Of a stretch of DNA of 64,000 bases, positions 17,193-26,767 are shown in pieces. The stretch covers positions 1 to 64,000 of the forward strand of contig JBGSHS010000253.1 in the NCBI GenBank assembly GCA_041752115.1. Direction: 5' to 3'. Both the position numbers and the translations under genes were made by a program. The DNA is from JAJRVM01 sp041752115. GTDB lineage: Bacteria; Planctomycetota; Planctomycetia; Pirellulales; Pirellulaceae. Position 1 is the stretch's first letter. The number at the start of each line of letters is the position of its first letter. Under the pieces are notes generated by a model. That model was given only the letters and a program-made list of their open reading frames with translations, ran no database searches and was not told the DNA's origin.

Positions 17193-18851
17193 ATGAAGAT
17201 GCGCAAAGCAATCCGGTCATTGTGGTGCAAATCACAGCCTCGTGCGGAGCGTCGCGACCGGCCTGCGGTCGCTCGTCGCGCGGCGGCCATGTGGGAACCG
17301 CTCGAACGTCGAGACCTGCTGACCGCCGCGTTCTCGCTCTCGGCCGGTCATCTGCAAATCACTTCGGACCCCGCCGGTGGTACGATCGAAGTCTCCGACG
17401 TCGACTTCTATAACCACAGTCCTACGTTCCCGTCTCTGATGGTGGTCAGCAAGAGCGCTGGGGGAGACAGTGTCAGGTTCTTCTCCAAGAGTGGCCTCAG
17501 CCGCATCACAGTCACGGGCAGCAACAAGCCGGACGTGCTTAAGGTGAATGCTGGTTACGCCAATCTGGGATCAGGCAACACGACGACCACACCGATCCAG
17601 GTCACGATCCAGGGCCGCGGTGGCTTCGACGTGCTACAAGGCGGCTTCGGCCCTGATCGGCTGATCGGCGGTTGGGGCCCCGACTTTCTCTTCGGTATGG
17701 ATGGCAACGACACACTCATCGGCGATGAACCGGACCAGAATTACACCCACAGCGGGGCAACCATCGCCACCAGCACGTCTTACGCCCGCGGCGACAATGA
17801 TTGGCTGGTAGGGGGCAACGGCGTCGACGTAATTTACGGCGGGGGCGGTAACGACACACTGCTGGGCGGAGCGGGAGCAGACATGCTCTACGGCAATCAC
17901 GGTCACGACGTGATTCGCGGCGAGGGCGGTAATGACAAGCTCTACGGCCAAGTCGGGGACGATCGTCTCTACGGCGGAAACGGCAATGATGAGCTCTGGG
18001 GGCACCAGGGGAATGATGGATTATACGGTGGATCGGGCCTCAACACCTTGGCGAGCGGCGGTGGTGCCGACCGGTTTCTGCTCACAACTGGTTCGGGGTC
18101 CGGAACGAACACGGTCACGGACTTCTCAGCGACTGACGATACGCGAGTGACCTTTGTGAACGGCAGTACGACCGATGTCAAGATGGGGAGTAATGTTGGC
18201 TGGGTGCGCACTTCACCGGGTCATTGGACTTCGTCAGAGATCGAGAAGATGGACGAGGCCTTCAGCATGTTGGTGACCATGACCGGCAACAATCGGCTGC
18301 TGGAAACCAGCTCTGGACAGGAACTGTCGCTCACCCGCTACGGATTACTCTTCAACCTGATGGTCAACCAGGACGGGACAAAGTCCGTCGTAGGATTCGA
18401 AACTTCTGTGTGGGCCTGGAACAGAGGATCGAACACTTTGGCTTTCGCCAATAACGGGATGAACCAAACAACGACGCTGGTTCACTACACGCTCTTTCAC
18501 GAAATTGGTCACAATTGGGATGAGTCGGCCGAAAATGAGTCATTCGTTGGCGAGTTTCGCCAAGTGGGTGGATGGGAGGATTTTGCAGGCAAGACTGTTC
18601 CCTCCGGGCATGAACAAGCCGACGACGACCACTGGTCGAGCTGGTACTTCGACAACCACGATGTGGGTCTGGATCGGTTTGCCAGCACCTACGGCAAAAT
18701 GAATCCCAAGGAAGATTTCGCCGAGTCATTTGCCGCATATGTCGCTACCGAGAACGGAGTGCGGTTCATGGAGGAACCGCTTCACTTGACCCAGACTCGC
18801 CTGAGTGAACGCTTCGCGGTGTTGGATGACTTCTTTGCCAGCCTGGCATAG
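17193..18851 (+). CDS. RTX-type calcium-binding repeat protein with C-terminal HEIGH metallopeptidase domain
   Basis: ATG at 17193 has AGGA about 8 nt upstream; earlier in-frame starts (17148, 17178) are less likely. The product is about 552 residues. The N terminus is basic and carries WEPLERRDLLTAAFSLSA, the planctomycete LEPRxLLS-like export/anchor segment. Residues about 155-290 hold RTX-type nonapeptides (GGAGADMLYGN, GGNGNDELWG) that bind calcium. The C-terminal 200 residues contain HEIGHNWDE and, 60-80 residues on, EDFAESFAAYVATENG. This is the HExxH plus downstream Glu pattern of gluzincins, most like ATLF/M34 domains (HELGH...FAEAF). It probably acts outside the cytoplasm as a Zn protease. 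The export route is not shown by the sequence. Confidence 0.85.
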   Translation: MKMRKAIRSLWCKSQPRAERRDRPAVARRAAAMWEPLERRDLLTAAFSLSAGHLQITSDPAGGTIEVSDVDFYNHSPTFPSLMVVSKSAGGDSVRFFSKSGLSRITVTGSNKPDVLKVNAGYANLGSGNTTTTPIQVTIQGRGGFDVLQGGFGPDRLIGGWGPDFLFGMDGNDTLIGDEPDQNYTHSGATIATSTSYARGDNDWLVGGNGVDVIYGGGGNDTLLGGAGADMLYGNHGHDVIRGEGGNDKLYGQVGDDRLYGGNGNDELWGHQGNDGLYGGSGLNTLASGGGADRFLLTTGSGSGTNTVTDFSATDDTRVTFVNGSTTDVKMGSNVGWVRTSPGHWTSSEIEKMDEAFSMLVTMTGNNRLLETSSGQELSLTRYGLLFNLMVNQDGTKSVVGFETSVWAWNRGSNTLAFANNGMNQTTTLVHYTLFHEIGHNWDESAENESFVGEFRQVGGWEDFAGKTVPSGHEQADDDHWSSWYFDNHDVGLDRFASTYGKMNPKEDFAESFAAYVATENGVRFMEEPLHLTQTRLSERFAVLDDFFASLA

Positions 18852-19061
18852 TGAAGATGCGAAAGAACTTGTGTGGTATGGGTACTCTTAACCATCAACC
18901 ATGGTGAATGTTCATTGGCGGGTGAGCCAACAACGGCTCTCCCTGCCGCCGGTCAGCGGCTCGATCGGTCGTCGGACTCTCGCTCCGCTCGCCCCTGCTC
19001 CGCAGGGCACGCCACGCCGACCGCTTGTGCCGCTGACCTTCCCGCGTGCTTGCCAGAGCGC

Positions 19062-22000
19062 TCACTCGCTCGACACAGCTGCGGCGACGCGGAAGCCTAG
19101 GAAGTCGTTACGGTAGCTCGGCTGGTACCAGAGACGGTACGCCGACTGGCAGAGCGTCGCAGAGTAGTACCAGCCGCCGCCCCGATACACGCGGTCGACG
19201 CCCTGCTGGTGCCAATCCTCACACCACTCCCACACGTTGCCGTGCATGTCAAACAGACCCCAGGCGTGGCACAACTTTTCGCCCGCCGCAGCCGGTCCGT
19301 TCTTTGCGTTCTTGACGAACACCGCATAGCGATCCAACAGGTCTTCGTCGTCACCAAACGCATAAGCCGTCGTCGTGCGTGCACGGCACGCATACTCCCA
19401 CTCATCTTCTGTGGGCAAACGATAACCGTTGGCACTCGGTATCCTCTTCCAGGCGTCATATTCCCGCACTTTGTTGTCGTAGTCACGGATCTGCTCCTTG
19501 CCGGCCTTCTCGTAGCAGGGCTGGAGATCCTCCTGCCGGCTTAGCCAGTTGCAGAACAACACCGCGTCGTACCAACTCACATACACGACCGGCAGTGCCG
19601 GATTGCTCGTGTTCGGCGTTCTAATCTCCTCCGATTCGCCTGGCTTCTCGAACTGGTAGCTCGTGTCATCGAGGAATTCCATGAACAGCCCGGCCGTGAC
19701 TTCCCGATCGCTGAGCCAGAAGTCGTGTGCGATGCGAATTGTTTCCCGCTCCTCCCGGTACTCAGGATTCTCTGGACGGTTGACTTGTCCGGCCGAAATA
19801 CGCATCATCGTCAGGCCTTTCTTGGTGACCCGCCATTGGAATTCGGCCGGAGTTTGGACTCCTTTCTCAAAGTTTGGCAGCGGCAGGTTCCACGCACGCA
19901 GCGCCCAGCCCGTAGCACCATGCACTCCCTTGTCCGGCTGGCCCTGATGCCAGTCCACGAGCACTGACTCCCAGGTCCGCTTCGCGTCGGGGCTGGGTTG
20001 CTCCATGCTTCCCAGCGCCAAGCAGATGCCGGACCGCAGCGCTGCATCGTTATCCCGCTGCAGCACCTCCACCAAACTTTCCACACTACCCGACCAGTTC
20101 CGAAACTGCTCGATGAACTCGGTTCGCTGGACCGGATCCCACGTGCGAATGGGTCGAGCAGCCGTTCGCGGGCGCTGCCAGACGAGCGTCACCTGCAGCG
20201 GCGACGGATCCGCCTGCACGTTGACGGCCACGGCGACTGGGCGAGCGTCCTCCGCAACGCGAGCCCCAGCCGCCTGCTGCAACTCGTCCCAGGACGCGGC
20301 CGTATCGACCCAGCATTGCCGGTCGGCTCCTTGTCGCCACACTCCGGCATACAATTGCGTGGCGAGTAGCTCCCTTTCCAGTGCCTGAAAGGCGGGATCG
20401 TCGCAGAGAGGTGCGAAGTCGGCATCGTTGTCGATACCGTTGCTGTCGCTGTGCCCCAGTTCATAGGCCCGCTGGAGCCACGCCAGCGACTGCTCCTTCC
20501 AAGCAGCGAGGTCCGCCGGGTCACTGTCTTTCAGAATGCGAGTGAGTTGCGCTGCCGCGCAGGCCGCGTTGTAGAATGCCCCCGAATCGGTCCCGTCCTC
20601 CGGGACGAGATTCTCCAGGCCGCGCCGAGCCTCTTCCACTTGGCCCAGCCAAGCATTCATCAGAATCTGACCATAGGCATTCCAGACGGGACCTTGTTTC
20701 GACTCCAGCACTTTGGTCATGGCGGCGGTCGCTTCTTCGGCCTGCCCCAGTTGCGCTCGGCACAAAGCACTGTACAGCAACGCCTCAGCGTCGGGTGGGG
20801 ACTGCGTTGCCAATGCCTCGAAATCAGTCAAAGCCTCGTGCGGTTGGTCCAAATAGTAGCGTGCCTTCCCTCGCGTCCGTCGCCTGTCGGGCGTGTTCTG
20901 TTCTTCTGCTGGCAACGCGTCGAGCGCGGCCAGTTGCTGTCGCTGCAACTCCAAAGGGTTCGTCAGTTTGTTCGGGACGGCAACAGAAACATCCTCCCAG
21001 ATGACGTGCCCGGTGCGGACTTGGCGATCGCTCAATCCCACGTTTGCTCCCGTCTGCGGAGCGTGGTTGGACCAGATCGCCGCACAGCAGGGTGGCCCCT
21101 CAGCCGTCGAGCACAGCTGCACGGTCCGCGGGAGAAAGCCCGCCTGGACCATGGCCCCAGACGTTGTTTCCCAATCGGTCTTCGGGATTCCCACTCGCAG
21201 GCGGCGCTGTTCCTCACTGGCCAGCGGCTCCGACCACAACACGCAGTACAGCGTCTTGTCACCCTCTGACATGTAGCCTGCCACATCCAGAGGGACTAAT
21301 CCGTCACGCACCGCGTCGGCGTCGGGCGAAGGGAGCTGCGCGGGTGTCTGATCGTGGTCCAGCTGGAACTTCCTCGCATCACGCGTCCAGACGGCAGCTA
21401 CCCGACGCTGGCCATCGGCAACAAACGGGCGGACCCGCGTGGGCCGATAGCCACTGGACCGCAGTGTTTCCACGATCGCCAGGAACGACTCCCAAGGCAT
21501 GTCCAGGCAGTAGGCAAACCGCTCCGCCAGCAGGCCATGTGCTGACCCAATCGCTGCTTGGGTATCACCTGCTACCTGGGGCCAGGTGGGATCCGGTGGT
21601 GCATCATGCCAATCGGGCTCGGCCTCCGCTGCGCTCTGTGCAGCCTCTGTATCGGGAGGCTCAGTACGTAGCATCTCCGTCGCGATGCTGGTGTCGTCCA
21701 GGTAGAGCGCCATGGTCGCCAGGCGCGTCTTCAGTTCCCAATTCTTCTGCGCGGTGGCAACTTCGGCCGCCCTGGAGATTTCCGCCACGGCGTGGTCGCG
21801 CTCCAGTGCCAATGCCGTGGCCAGATTGTCCACCTCGTCACTTGGTGCCGTCTTGATGGATTCCAGCAGCAACGGCAGCACACTCTGCGTCTGTCCCCGT
21901 TGGGCCAGGGCATAGGCCAGCGCCAGCTTCTGATCGCTGCTGTTGTCGGAATCGGCGAACGCCGACTGCAGTTCTCCGAACACCATGTCAGCAGGAAACG

Positions 22001-24893
22001 CCTGCAGTTCCTTGATCGCATAAGGTGCGACCGGTCCGCGACTGTTACTTACACTTGCCACTGTGGTTCGCACCTGCTCCTGCAGGTTCTTCATTCTCTC
22101 CCGCAAGCTCTTGCCTCGCTCACGTTCCACCATTTGCCAAATGCCCAAACTCATGAGCAAAACGACCAGAAGACCAGCCCCCCACCGCGTCACATGCCAA
22201 CGACCGGCGCGGCGCATCATGTTGCGTTGTGGCCCGCTCCAATCGCCTTGCCTCGTCCAGGTGCGGATCGTGGCGTACTCCCACAGTGAAGGCAGATGCC
22301 GGTTCTTCGGTTTGGCGTTCCACAGCGCGGCGCGTTCGGCGAGTTTCAACTCCGCTCGACCACGTCGCGTCTCTTTCTGTTTGCGGGTGAGCCAGTCGCG
22401 GAGCGAGCGCACCAGATAGTCGTGCGTAAGCTGGTAGTAGCGCTGTGGCGATCCTGCTGTTGGCTCGGCATCTCCAGCCACGGCCTCTTCAGGCTCGGTC
22501 GGTGTAATCAGCCGCAGCTGGCTGTTGAGAATCTGCAGCAAGTCGCGGAAGTCATCGTGGCGGCTGGCATAGCCCGACACCTCCAGCAGCCGCTCGGCCG
22601 CCTGCATCTGGCCCTTGATGTCGGTGCCCACCTCGGGCAAGAGGGCCTTGAGCACCGCCTGCGCGGCCTTGGCATGCAGACGGTGGGTAGGTGGCGCGGT
22701 CTTGGCCGTGAACGTTTCGTCGAGGAACGCGACGCCCACGCCCGAAGTGCCCCCCACTTCCTGCAGACTACCCGGCGTCCACTGGCGGCCCTTCATCATG
22801 TCGGCAAACAGCGACAGCTGCACACAGATCACCTTGCCGTCGTCCGTCAGATCCTGCACGGCGCGATCCAGGAACTGCTGTTGCTCGCCGGCCAATTCGT
22901 GTTCGGGAAGCCGACCGTAGGCAAGACCAAAGGCGCGCAAGACCCGGCGCGCATGGATGGGGTCGAAAAGATCGACCGCTGCCGAGTTCTCTCCTTCCAC
23001 TTGCCGGATTTCCAGCGTTTGCATGAACCGCGTGGTGGACATCCAGAAATCGTCCCGTACCAGGACGAGGCACTGCACGTTCGCACCATCGCACTGACGC
23101 AGAGCGCGCACCAACTGGCTATTGTCGATGTCGGTCGTGCTGTGCAGCCACTGCTCGAACTGATCAAGGACCAGCAGCACTTTCTGGCCGTCAGTCACGT
23201 GCCCCTCGCGCAGCTGCGTCAAGACCTCAGCCAGCGATGCCTCTTTGGTCAGACCTGGAATGTGCTTGCGCAGCGTCTTGAGCAACCGCAGCTCGGTATC
23301 GTGGGGCGTGGCCTCCACGAACACAGGCAGCACATGCTCAGCCAGACGCGGCAACAGCCCCGCCTTCACCAGCGACGACTTGCCGCAGCCCGACGGACCG
23401 TACATCACACCGACCGGAAACGTCCGGTCAGCATCCGTCTCTTCGATCAGCGTCTTCCAGAATCGGATGGAATCGGGCAGCCCTTCGCGGTCGCGAGGGC
23501 CTGGGAGTAACTCCAGGAAGAAATCCTTGTCCTTTTCGTCGAACGAGCGCAGGCCCTTAGGTACGATCCGCAGCGGAGGCTGAGAATCTGACTGCGGCGT
23601 CGGAGTCGCATCCTGCAGCGTGCTGTCGCTTGTGCCTCGGACCGTGGCGCTACCGATCACCACGGGGTCAGTCCCCGATTCGGACAGCATTTTCTCTCCG
23701 CCGCCAGGGGAGCCTGACGACTTGCTGCGTGTCGCCAGAAAAGCATCCAGATCCTCCATCAAATCGGCCGCCGTGGCATAGCGATGTGTGCGGCGTTTGG
23801 CCAGACACTTGAAACAGATCCGTTCCAGCTCCCTGGGCACGTCGGGGTTGCGCGTGCGCGGCGACTTGGGGTCCAGCTCCTGGATCTCTTCCACCAGATC
23901 CAGTGGTTCGTCGGCCGTGAAGGGGTGCTGACCGGCGAGCAGCTCGTACAGGATCACCCCCAAGGCCCAGATGTCGGTCCGGTTGTCGATCCGGTGCGTC
24001 TCGCCGCGAATCTGCTCAGGCGACATATAGCGCGGTGTGCCGGCCGCCTGGCCTTTGAGCATTCGCACCGATGTTTCGTGCACCGCCAGTCCGAAATCGG
24101 CCACGTGGGCACGACCGGACTTGTCGATGAGGATGTTGCCCGGTTTGAGATCCCGGTGATAGAAGCCCTGCCGGTGCACATAATCGATGGCCGTGGCGAT
24201 CTCAATCAGCCGCCCTGTGATCTCTTCCCAGGACCGAGTGTGTAACGCGGCCCACTGGGCAAGGTTCTGACCCTCAATGTACTTCTGCACGATATAGATC
24301 AGGTCACGGTCGTGCTGCACCTCGTACACGGGAACCAGCGATGGATGCTCCAGCTTCGCTGCCGTGCGTGCTTCGTGGAGGAAGTTCTCCCTGGCCTTGT
24401 CGGTGGTCAGCAGTTCGACCCGGGGAACTTTCAGCGCCACCAGTCGATCCAGGCCAGGATCGTGGGCGAGGTAAACGACCCCATAGCCACCCCGACCCAG
24501 GCGTTGCTTGATCTGGAAGCGTCCGATGGTTGCCGGGTCCGGCGGCTCCTGGGTGGACTGCCGACGTGGTGGTTCCTTGCGTGCCAGACCGGTCAAGTCG
24601 GGGTCGAACAGGGCCAGACCGGCCAGTACCGCGTCATGCTGGTCGGGAAACCTCGCCAGATACTCGTCAACGTCCGGACGCTCGTTGTGGGCCGCGCGCA
24701 GTTCCGCTTCGACGGCCACCAGTTGTCGCAGCAGCGCCGGCAGGTAATCCGCAGCGATCCGTGGCAGGTAGTCTTCCATCTGAGGACGAGCGCCTCGTTT
24801 CCACGCCGACTCAAACGCGTCACTCAGGCGGTCGATCTGTTGCTCCACCTCCAGCGGTAGCCGTTCGCGCTGCGGTGGCCGGTTATCGGTCAC
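19062..24893 (-). CDS. Ser/Thr kinase - nSTAND NTPase - membrane helix - FGE/C-type-lectin-fold fusion (1943 aa)
   Basis: The start ATG overlaps the sigma stop (ATGA, 24890-24893), so the two are co-translated. Residues 10-85 are a conserved helical leader (ending NERPDVDEYLARF). Kinase about 123-390: GRGGYG, VALK (Lys155), YHRDLKPGN, DFGLAV, MSPEQ. An nSTAND-type NTPase follows, with Walker A GPSGCGKSSLVKAG (about 495) and Walker B-like VLLVLDQFEQW. There is a membrane helix near 910 (LLVVLLMSLGIW), then TPR-like and HEAT-like helices. FGE-sulfatase/SUMF1 domain about 1697-1943: YRLPTEDEWEYACRA, FDMHGNVWEWCEDW, YRGGGW, GFRVAA. Only one of the two FGE catalytic cysteine positions is Cys (TLCQSAYR), so the domain is probably a binder rather than a formylglycine enzyme. 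The architecture suggests a signal or conflict sensor. Confidence 0.93.
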   Translation of the reverse strand: MTDNRPPQRERLPLEVEQQIDRLSDAFESAWKRGARPQMEDYLPRIAADYLPALLRQLVAVEAELRAAHNERPDVDEYLARFPDQHDAVLAGLALFDPDLTGLARKEPPRRQSTQEPPDPATIGRFQIKQRLGRGGYGVVYLAHDPGLDRLVALKVPRVELLTTDKARENFLHEARTAAKLEHPSLVPVYEVQHDRDLIYIVQKYIEGQNLAQWAALHTRSWEEITGRLIEIATAIDYVHRQGFYHRDLKPGNILIDKSGRAHVADFGLAVHETSVRMLKGQAAGTPRYMSPEQIRGETHRIDNRTDIWALGVILYELLAGQHPFTADEPLDLVEEIQELDPKSPRTRNPDVPRELERICFKCLAKRRTHRYATAADLMEDLDAFLATRSKSSGSPGGGEKMLSESGTDPVVIGSATVRGTSDSTLQDATPTPQSDSQPPLRIVPKGLRSFDEKDKDFFLELLPGPRDREGLPDSIRFWKTLIEETDADRTFPVGVMYGPSGCGKSSLVKAGLLPRLAEHVLPVFVEATPHDTELRLLKTLRKHIPGLTKEASLAEVLTQLREGHVTDGQKVLLVLDQFEQWLHSTTDIDNSQLVRALRQCDGANVQCLVLVRDDFWMSTTRFMQTLEIRQVEGENSAAVDLFDPIHARRVLRAFGLAYGRLPEHELAGEQQQFLDRAVQDLTDDGKVICVQLSLFADMMKGRQWTPGSLQEVGGTSGVGVAFLDETFTAKTAPPTHRLHAKAAQAVLKALLPEVGTDIKGQMQAAERLLEVSGYASRHDDFRDLLQILNSQLRLITPTEPEEAVAGDAEPTAGSPQRYYQLTHDYLVRSLRDWLTRKQKETRRGRAELKLAERAALWNAKPKNRHLPSLWEYATIRTWTRQGDWSGPQRNMMRRAGRWHVTRWGAGLLVVLLMSLGIWQMVERERGKSLRERMKNLQEQVRTTVASVSNSRGPVAPYAIKELQAFPADMVFGELQSAFADSDNSSDQKLALAYALAQRGQTQSVLPLLLESIKTAPSDEVDNLATALALERDHAVAEISRAAEVATAQKNWELKTRLATMALYLDDTSIATEMLRTEPPDTEAAQSAAEAEPDWHDAPPDPTWPQVAGDTQAAIGSAHGLLAERFAYCLDMPWESFLAIVETLRSSGYRPTRVRPFVADGQRRVAAVWTRDARKFQLDHDQTPAQLPSPDADAVRDGLVPLDVAGYMSEGDKTLYCVLWSEPLASEEQRRLRVGIPKTDWETTSGAMVQAGFLPRTVQLCSTAEGPPCCAAIWSNHAPQTGANVGLSDRQVRTGHVIWEDVSVAVPNKLTNPLELQRQQLAALDALPAEEQNTPDRRRTRGKARYYLDQPHEALTDFEALATQSPPDAEALLYSALCRAQLGQAEEATAAMTKVLESKQGPVWNAYGQILMNAWLGQVEEARRGLENLVPEDGTDSGAFYNAACAAAQLTRILKDSDPADLAAWKEQSLAWLQRAYELGHSDSNGIDNDADFAPLCDDPAFQALERELLATQLYAGVWRQGADRQCWVDTAASWDELQQAAGARVAEDARPVAVAVNVQADPSPLQVTLVWQRPRTAARPIRTWDPVQRTEFIEQFRNWSGSVESLVEVLQRDNDAALRSGICLALGSMEQPSPDAKRTWESVLVDWHQGQPDKGVHGATGWALRAWNLPLPNFEKGVQTPAEFQWRVTKKGLTMMRISAGQVNRPENPEYREERETIRIAHDFWLSDREVTAGLFMEFLDDTSYQFEKPGESEEIRTPNTSNPALPVVYVSWYDAVLFCNWLSRQEDLQPCYEKAGKEQIRDYDNKVREYDAWKRIPSANGYRLPTEDEWEYACRARTTTAYAFGDDEDLLDRYAVFVKNAKNGPAAAGEKLCHAWGLFDMHGNVWEWCEDWHQQGVDRVYRGGGWYYSATLCQSAYRLWYQPSYRNDFLGFRVAAAVSSE

Positions 24894-25522
24894 AGCTGTT
24901 CCTCCTCTGACCAGAGCCGGCGTATCAACTGCAGTTTACGTTCCACGGCCCGCAGACTCAGGCTCAGCCGAGCCGCGAGTTCCGCATTCGTGTAGCCCTC
25001 TAGCTTGCCCTGGGCGATTCGTCGTAGCGTGTCGTCCGTGAGCAAGCCGTACAGGCGACTGAACTGTTCCCGAGCCTGCGCGGCAAAGGCGGGCGTCGGC
25101 TCACAGCCGGCCAGCTGCCCGATCCCCGGCGGGGCAGTGCTTAGCGCAAAGTTCATGTCCAGCTTGGATTCGCCGATGACTTGTCCATCGCCTCGTTTCT
25201 CGGCCTGGACATGTCGCCGCAACCCGATGGCTTTGCGCTCGGTCAGCATGACCAGCACCTGCCACAGGTCATCGCGATCATTCAGCCGTGTGAACCGTCC
25301 GTCCTCCACACCGCGCAGGAAATCATGGAAGGCCGCGAGCGCCACATCCTCCTCGTCGGCGACCCGTTTGGGCAGATCGCCCAGCTTGCGGCTGGCCAGT
25401 CGAATCAGTCGCTCGACGTACCGCTGCCAGAGCTGCTGGGCAGCGGCAGAGTCTCCTTCGCGTAGTTGCCCCAGCCACAGGGTCACCGATTGATCGGTAG
25501 ATGATGAATCTTGATCAGCCAT
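24890..25522 (-). CDS. ECF-type RNA polymerase sigma factor
   Basis: The start at 25522 (MADQDSSSTD) is taken because upstream in-frame codons to 25867 lack protein character and overlap a better gene. The 210-residue product has region 2 (DEEDVALAAFHDFLRGVEDG, then FTRLNDRDDLWQVLVMLTERK) and a region 4 helix-turn-helix (YTNAELAARLSLSLRAVERK, then LQLIRRLW). It directs RNA polymerase to its own promoter set. The stop codon overlaps the kinase-nSTAND-FGE start by 4 nt, so both are made together. By analogy with planctomycete ECF-kinase pairs, the kinase is likely to control sigma activity by phosphorylation. No anti-sigma factor is present. Confidence 0.92.
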   Translation of the reverse strand: MADQDSSSTDQSVTLWLGQLREGDSAAAQQLWQRYVERLIRLASRKLGDLPKRVADEEDVALAAFHDFLRGVEDGRFTRLNDRDDLWQVLVMLTERKAIGLRRHVQAEKRGDGQVIGESKLDMNFALSTAPPGIGQLAGCEPTPAFAAQAREQFSRLYGLLTDDTLRRIAQGKLEGYTNAELAARLSLSLRAVERKLQLIRRLWSEEEQL

Positions 25523-25605
25523 GCCCCAGATTCTACCGAGGCGCTCAGGGGCATCGCAATTCCCGCCCCCCGTCAGTTTTGCAAGTGTTTCGTCTGCGCA
25601 GTATG

Positions 25606-25929
25606 TCACACCTTGTGCCGCAGCCGACGACGGGGTTCCCGGATCTCGGGCTGACCGAGCAGGCTTCTGGCCACAAGGCGCAGTTCGTACCAGGCGGCTC
25701 CCGGTTCGATGTAGCGCAGGTAGTGCTGAGCGTTCTGCAGTCGACGGCAGGCCAGATCGTACTCCTGAGTCGACAGCGGCAGAGCGTCCAGCATCACGCG
25801 GGCCGACGCGAAGTCTTGCTCTGTGGCGTCGTCCAGACGACGTTTCTGCAGCAGTCGATTCACACACTGCACCACCGCATGAGAGACTTGGTGGCTCGAC
25901 GCGGCAGTTTGGGAAAAATGATAGTCCAT
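25606..25929 (-). CDS. Unknown 107-residue protein upstream of ECF sigma factor
   Basis: The start at 25929 (MDYHFSQTAASS) has AAGGGA about 7 nt upstream. The predicted product is soluble, mostly helical (VSHAVVQCVNRLLQKRRLDD, later RLQNAQHYLRYIEPGAAWYE) and ends in a very basic tail (REPRRRLRHKV). No signal peptide, membrane segment or known family was recognised. It lies 83 nt before the sigma start on the same strand, so it is probably the first gene of a three-gene operon with the sigma and the kinase-nSTAND-FGE protein. A sigma-regulatory role is a guess from position alone. Confidence 0.7.
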   Translation of the reverse strand: MDYHFSQTAASSHQVSHAVVQCVNRLLQKRRLDDATEQDFASARVMLDALPLSTQEYDLACRRLQNAQHYLRYIEPGAAWYELRLVARSLLGQPEIREPRRRLRHKV

Positions 25930-26375
25930 GGCCGGTCCCTTATCTGGTGAAATAAGGGTGAGTGCTCGCCCGCGAGCTGCCTCCGGTCTCGCGGTGCGCT
26001 CGCCTCTGGGATGAGTACCTCGCAGCCGCTGCGCGAGGCCCGCCAACAAAGGACAAGCGACTGCTGGAACCACTGTCGAAATCTAGTGGGGGGAGGGTTT
26101 GCTGCCGATATTGCACCGCCGGTAGAATCGCTTCGGTTAGTCAGTGTGTTCATTCAGCGAGAATCTCCACTCGACGAGAGGATTCGTTTGGCGGGCCGCA
26201 ACGGTGTATGGCTAGTGTGGTGATATGGAACGGAAGCTGTGGTCGCGTTTGGTTTGGTCGCCGGTGAAGAGTCGAGTTATCGACCAGGCAAGTGACCGGA
26301 TGTGCCATGAGTGCCAGCGACAACAGTGACAACTGTCATACATTAGGGCTGCGACGCCCTTGGACTGCGCGGAGA
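25930..26375. other. Intergenic, no gene seen
   Basis: This is the upstream region of the 107-residue gene and its operon. No promoter with good consensus and no repeat was recognised before the palindromes that begin at 26376. Confidence 0.4.
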
Positions 26376-26400
26376 AACGGTGCCTGGCACGGTTTTGGCG
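26376..26400 (+). repeat. GTGCCTGGCAC palindromic repeat, copy 1
   Basis: The core GTGCCTGGCAC is self-complementary apart from its centre and is flanked by AACG and GGTTTTGGCG. An inverted copy lies at 26543-26563 and a direct copy at 26768-26794. Confidence 0.7.
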
Positions 26401-26542
26401 GTGATCGGGGCAAGGCAGGCTAGAGGGCGCTTCCTGCCTCGAGCCCAACGAAGCGCGTGACCAGGTGTCAAGATCCTCGGCGTAACAATCCTGCGTCGCA
26501 CCCGTTGTCCCACATCCCACATTGCCCATCGTCCTGCGATAA

Positions 26543-26563
26543 TCGTGCCAGGCACCGTTTCGC
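26543..26563 (-). repeat. GTGCCTGGCAC palindromic repeat, inverted copy
   Basis: It reads CGTGCCAGGCACCGTTTCGC on the plus strand, the reverse complement of the 26376 element. It directly abuts the 69-70 bp tandem array. Confidence 0.7.
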
Positions 26564-26565
26564 AA

Positions 26566-26756
26566 GTAGCTGACCATCTGATGCACCGCACGAGCGGAGC
26601 TCGTGGGGGTCGGACGGGGTGAGAGGGCAGCGCGGTAGCTGACCATCTGATGCACCGCACGAGCGGAGCTCGTGGGGGTCGGGCGGGGTGAGAGGGCAGC
26701 GCAAGTAGCTGACCATCTGATGCACCGCACGAGCGGAGCTCGTGGGGGTTGGGAGG
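26566..26756. repeat. Tandem array, about 2.7 units of 69-70 bp
   Basis: Units begin with GTAGCTGACCATCTGATGCA at 26566, 26635 and 26705. Each contains the inverted repeat CACGAGC-GGA-GCTCGTG. Units 1 and 2 are nearly identical; unit 3 diverges after GTGGGGGTT. The array is bracketed by GTGCCTGGCAC palindromes in opposite orientation. Confidence 0.9.
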
Positions 26757-26767
26757 TGTGTGTGCGA

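Noticed and set aside
19062..19200. C-terminal FGE region as a diversity-generating retroelement variable repeat
   Set aside because: The lectin-fold ending (RGGGW...GFRV) is the right place, but no reverse transcriptase, template repeat or adenine-biased variable codons were seen in the window.
26566..26756. Tandem array as a CRISPR
   Set aside because: Units are contiguous 69-70 bp with no variable spacers and no cas genes nearby.
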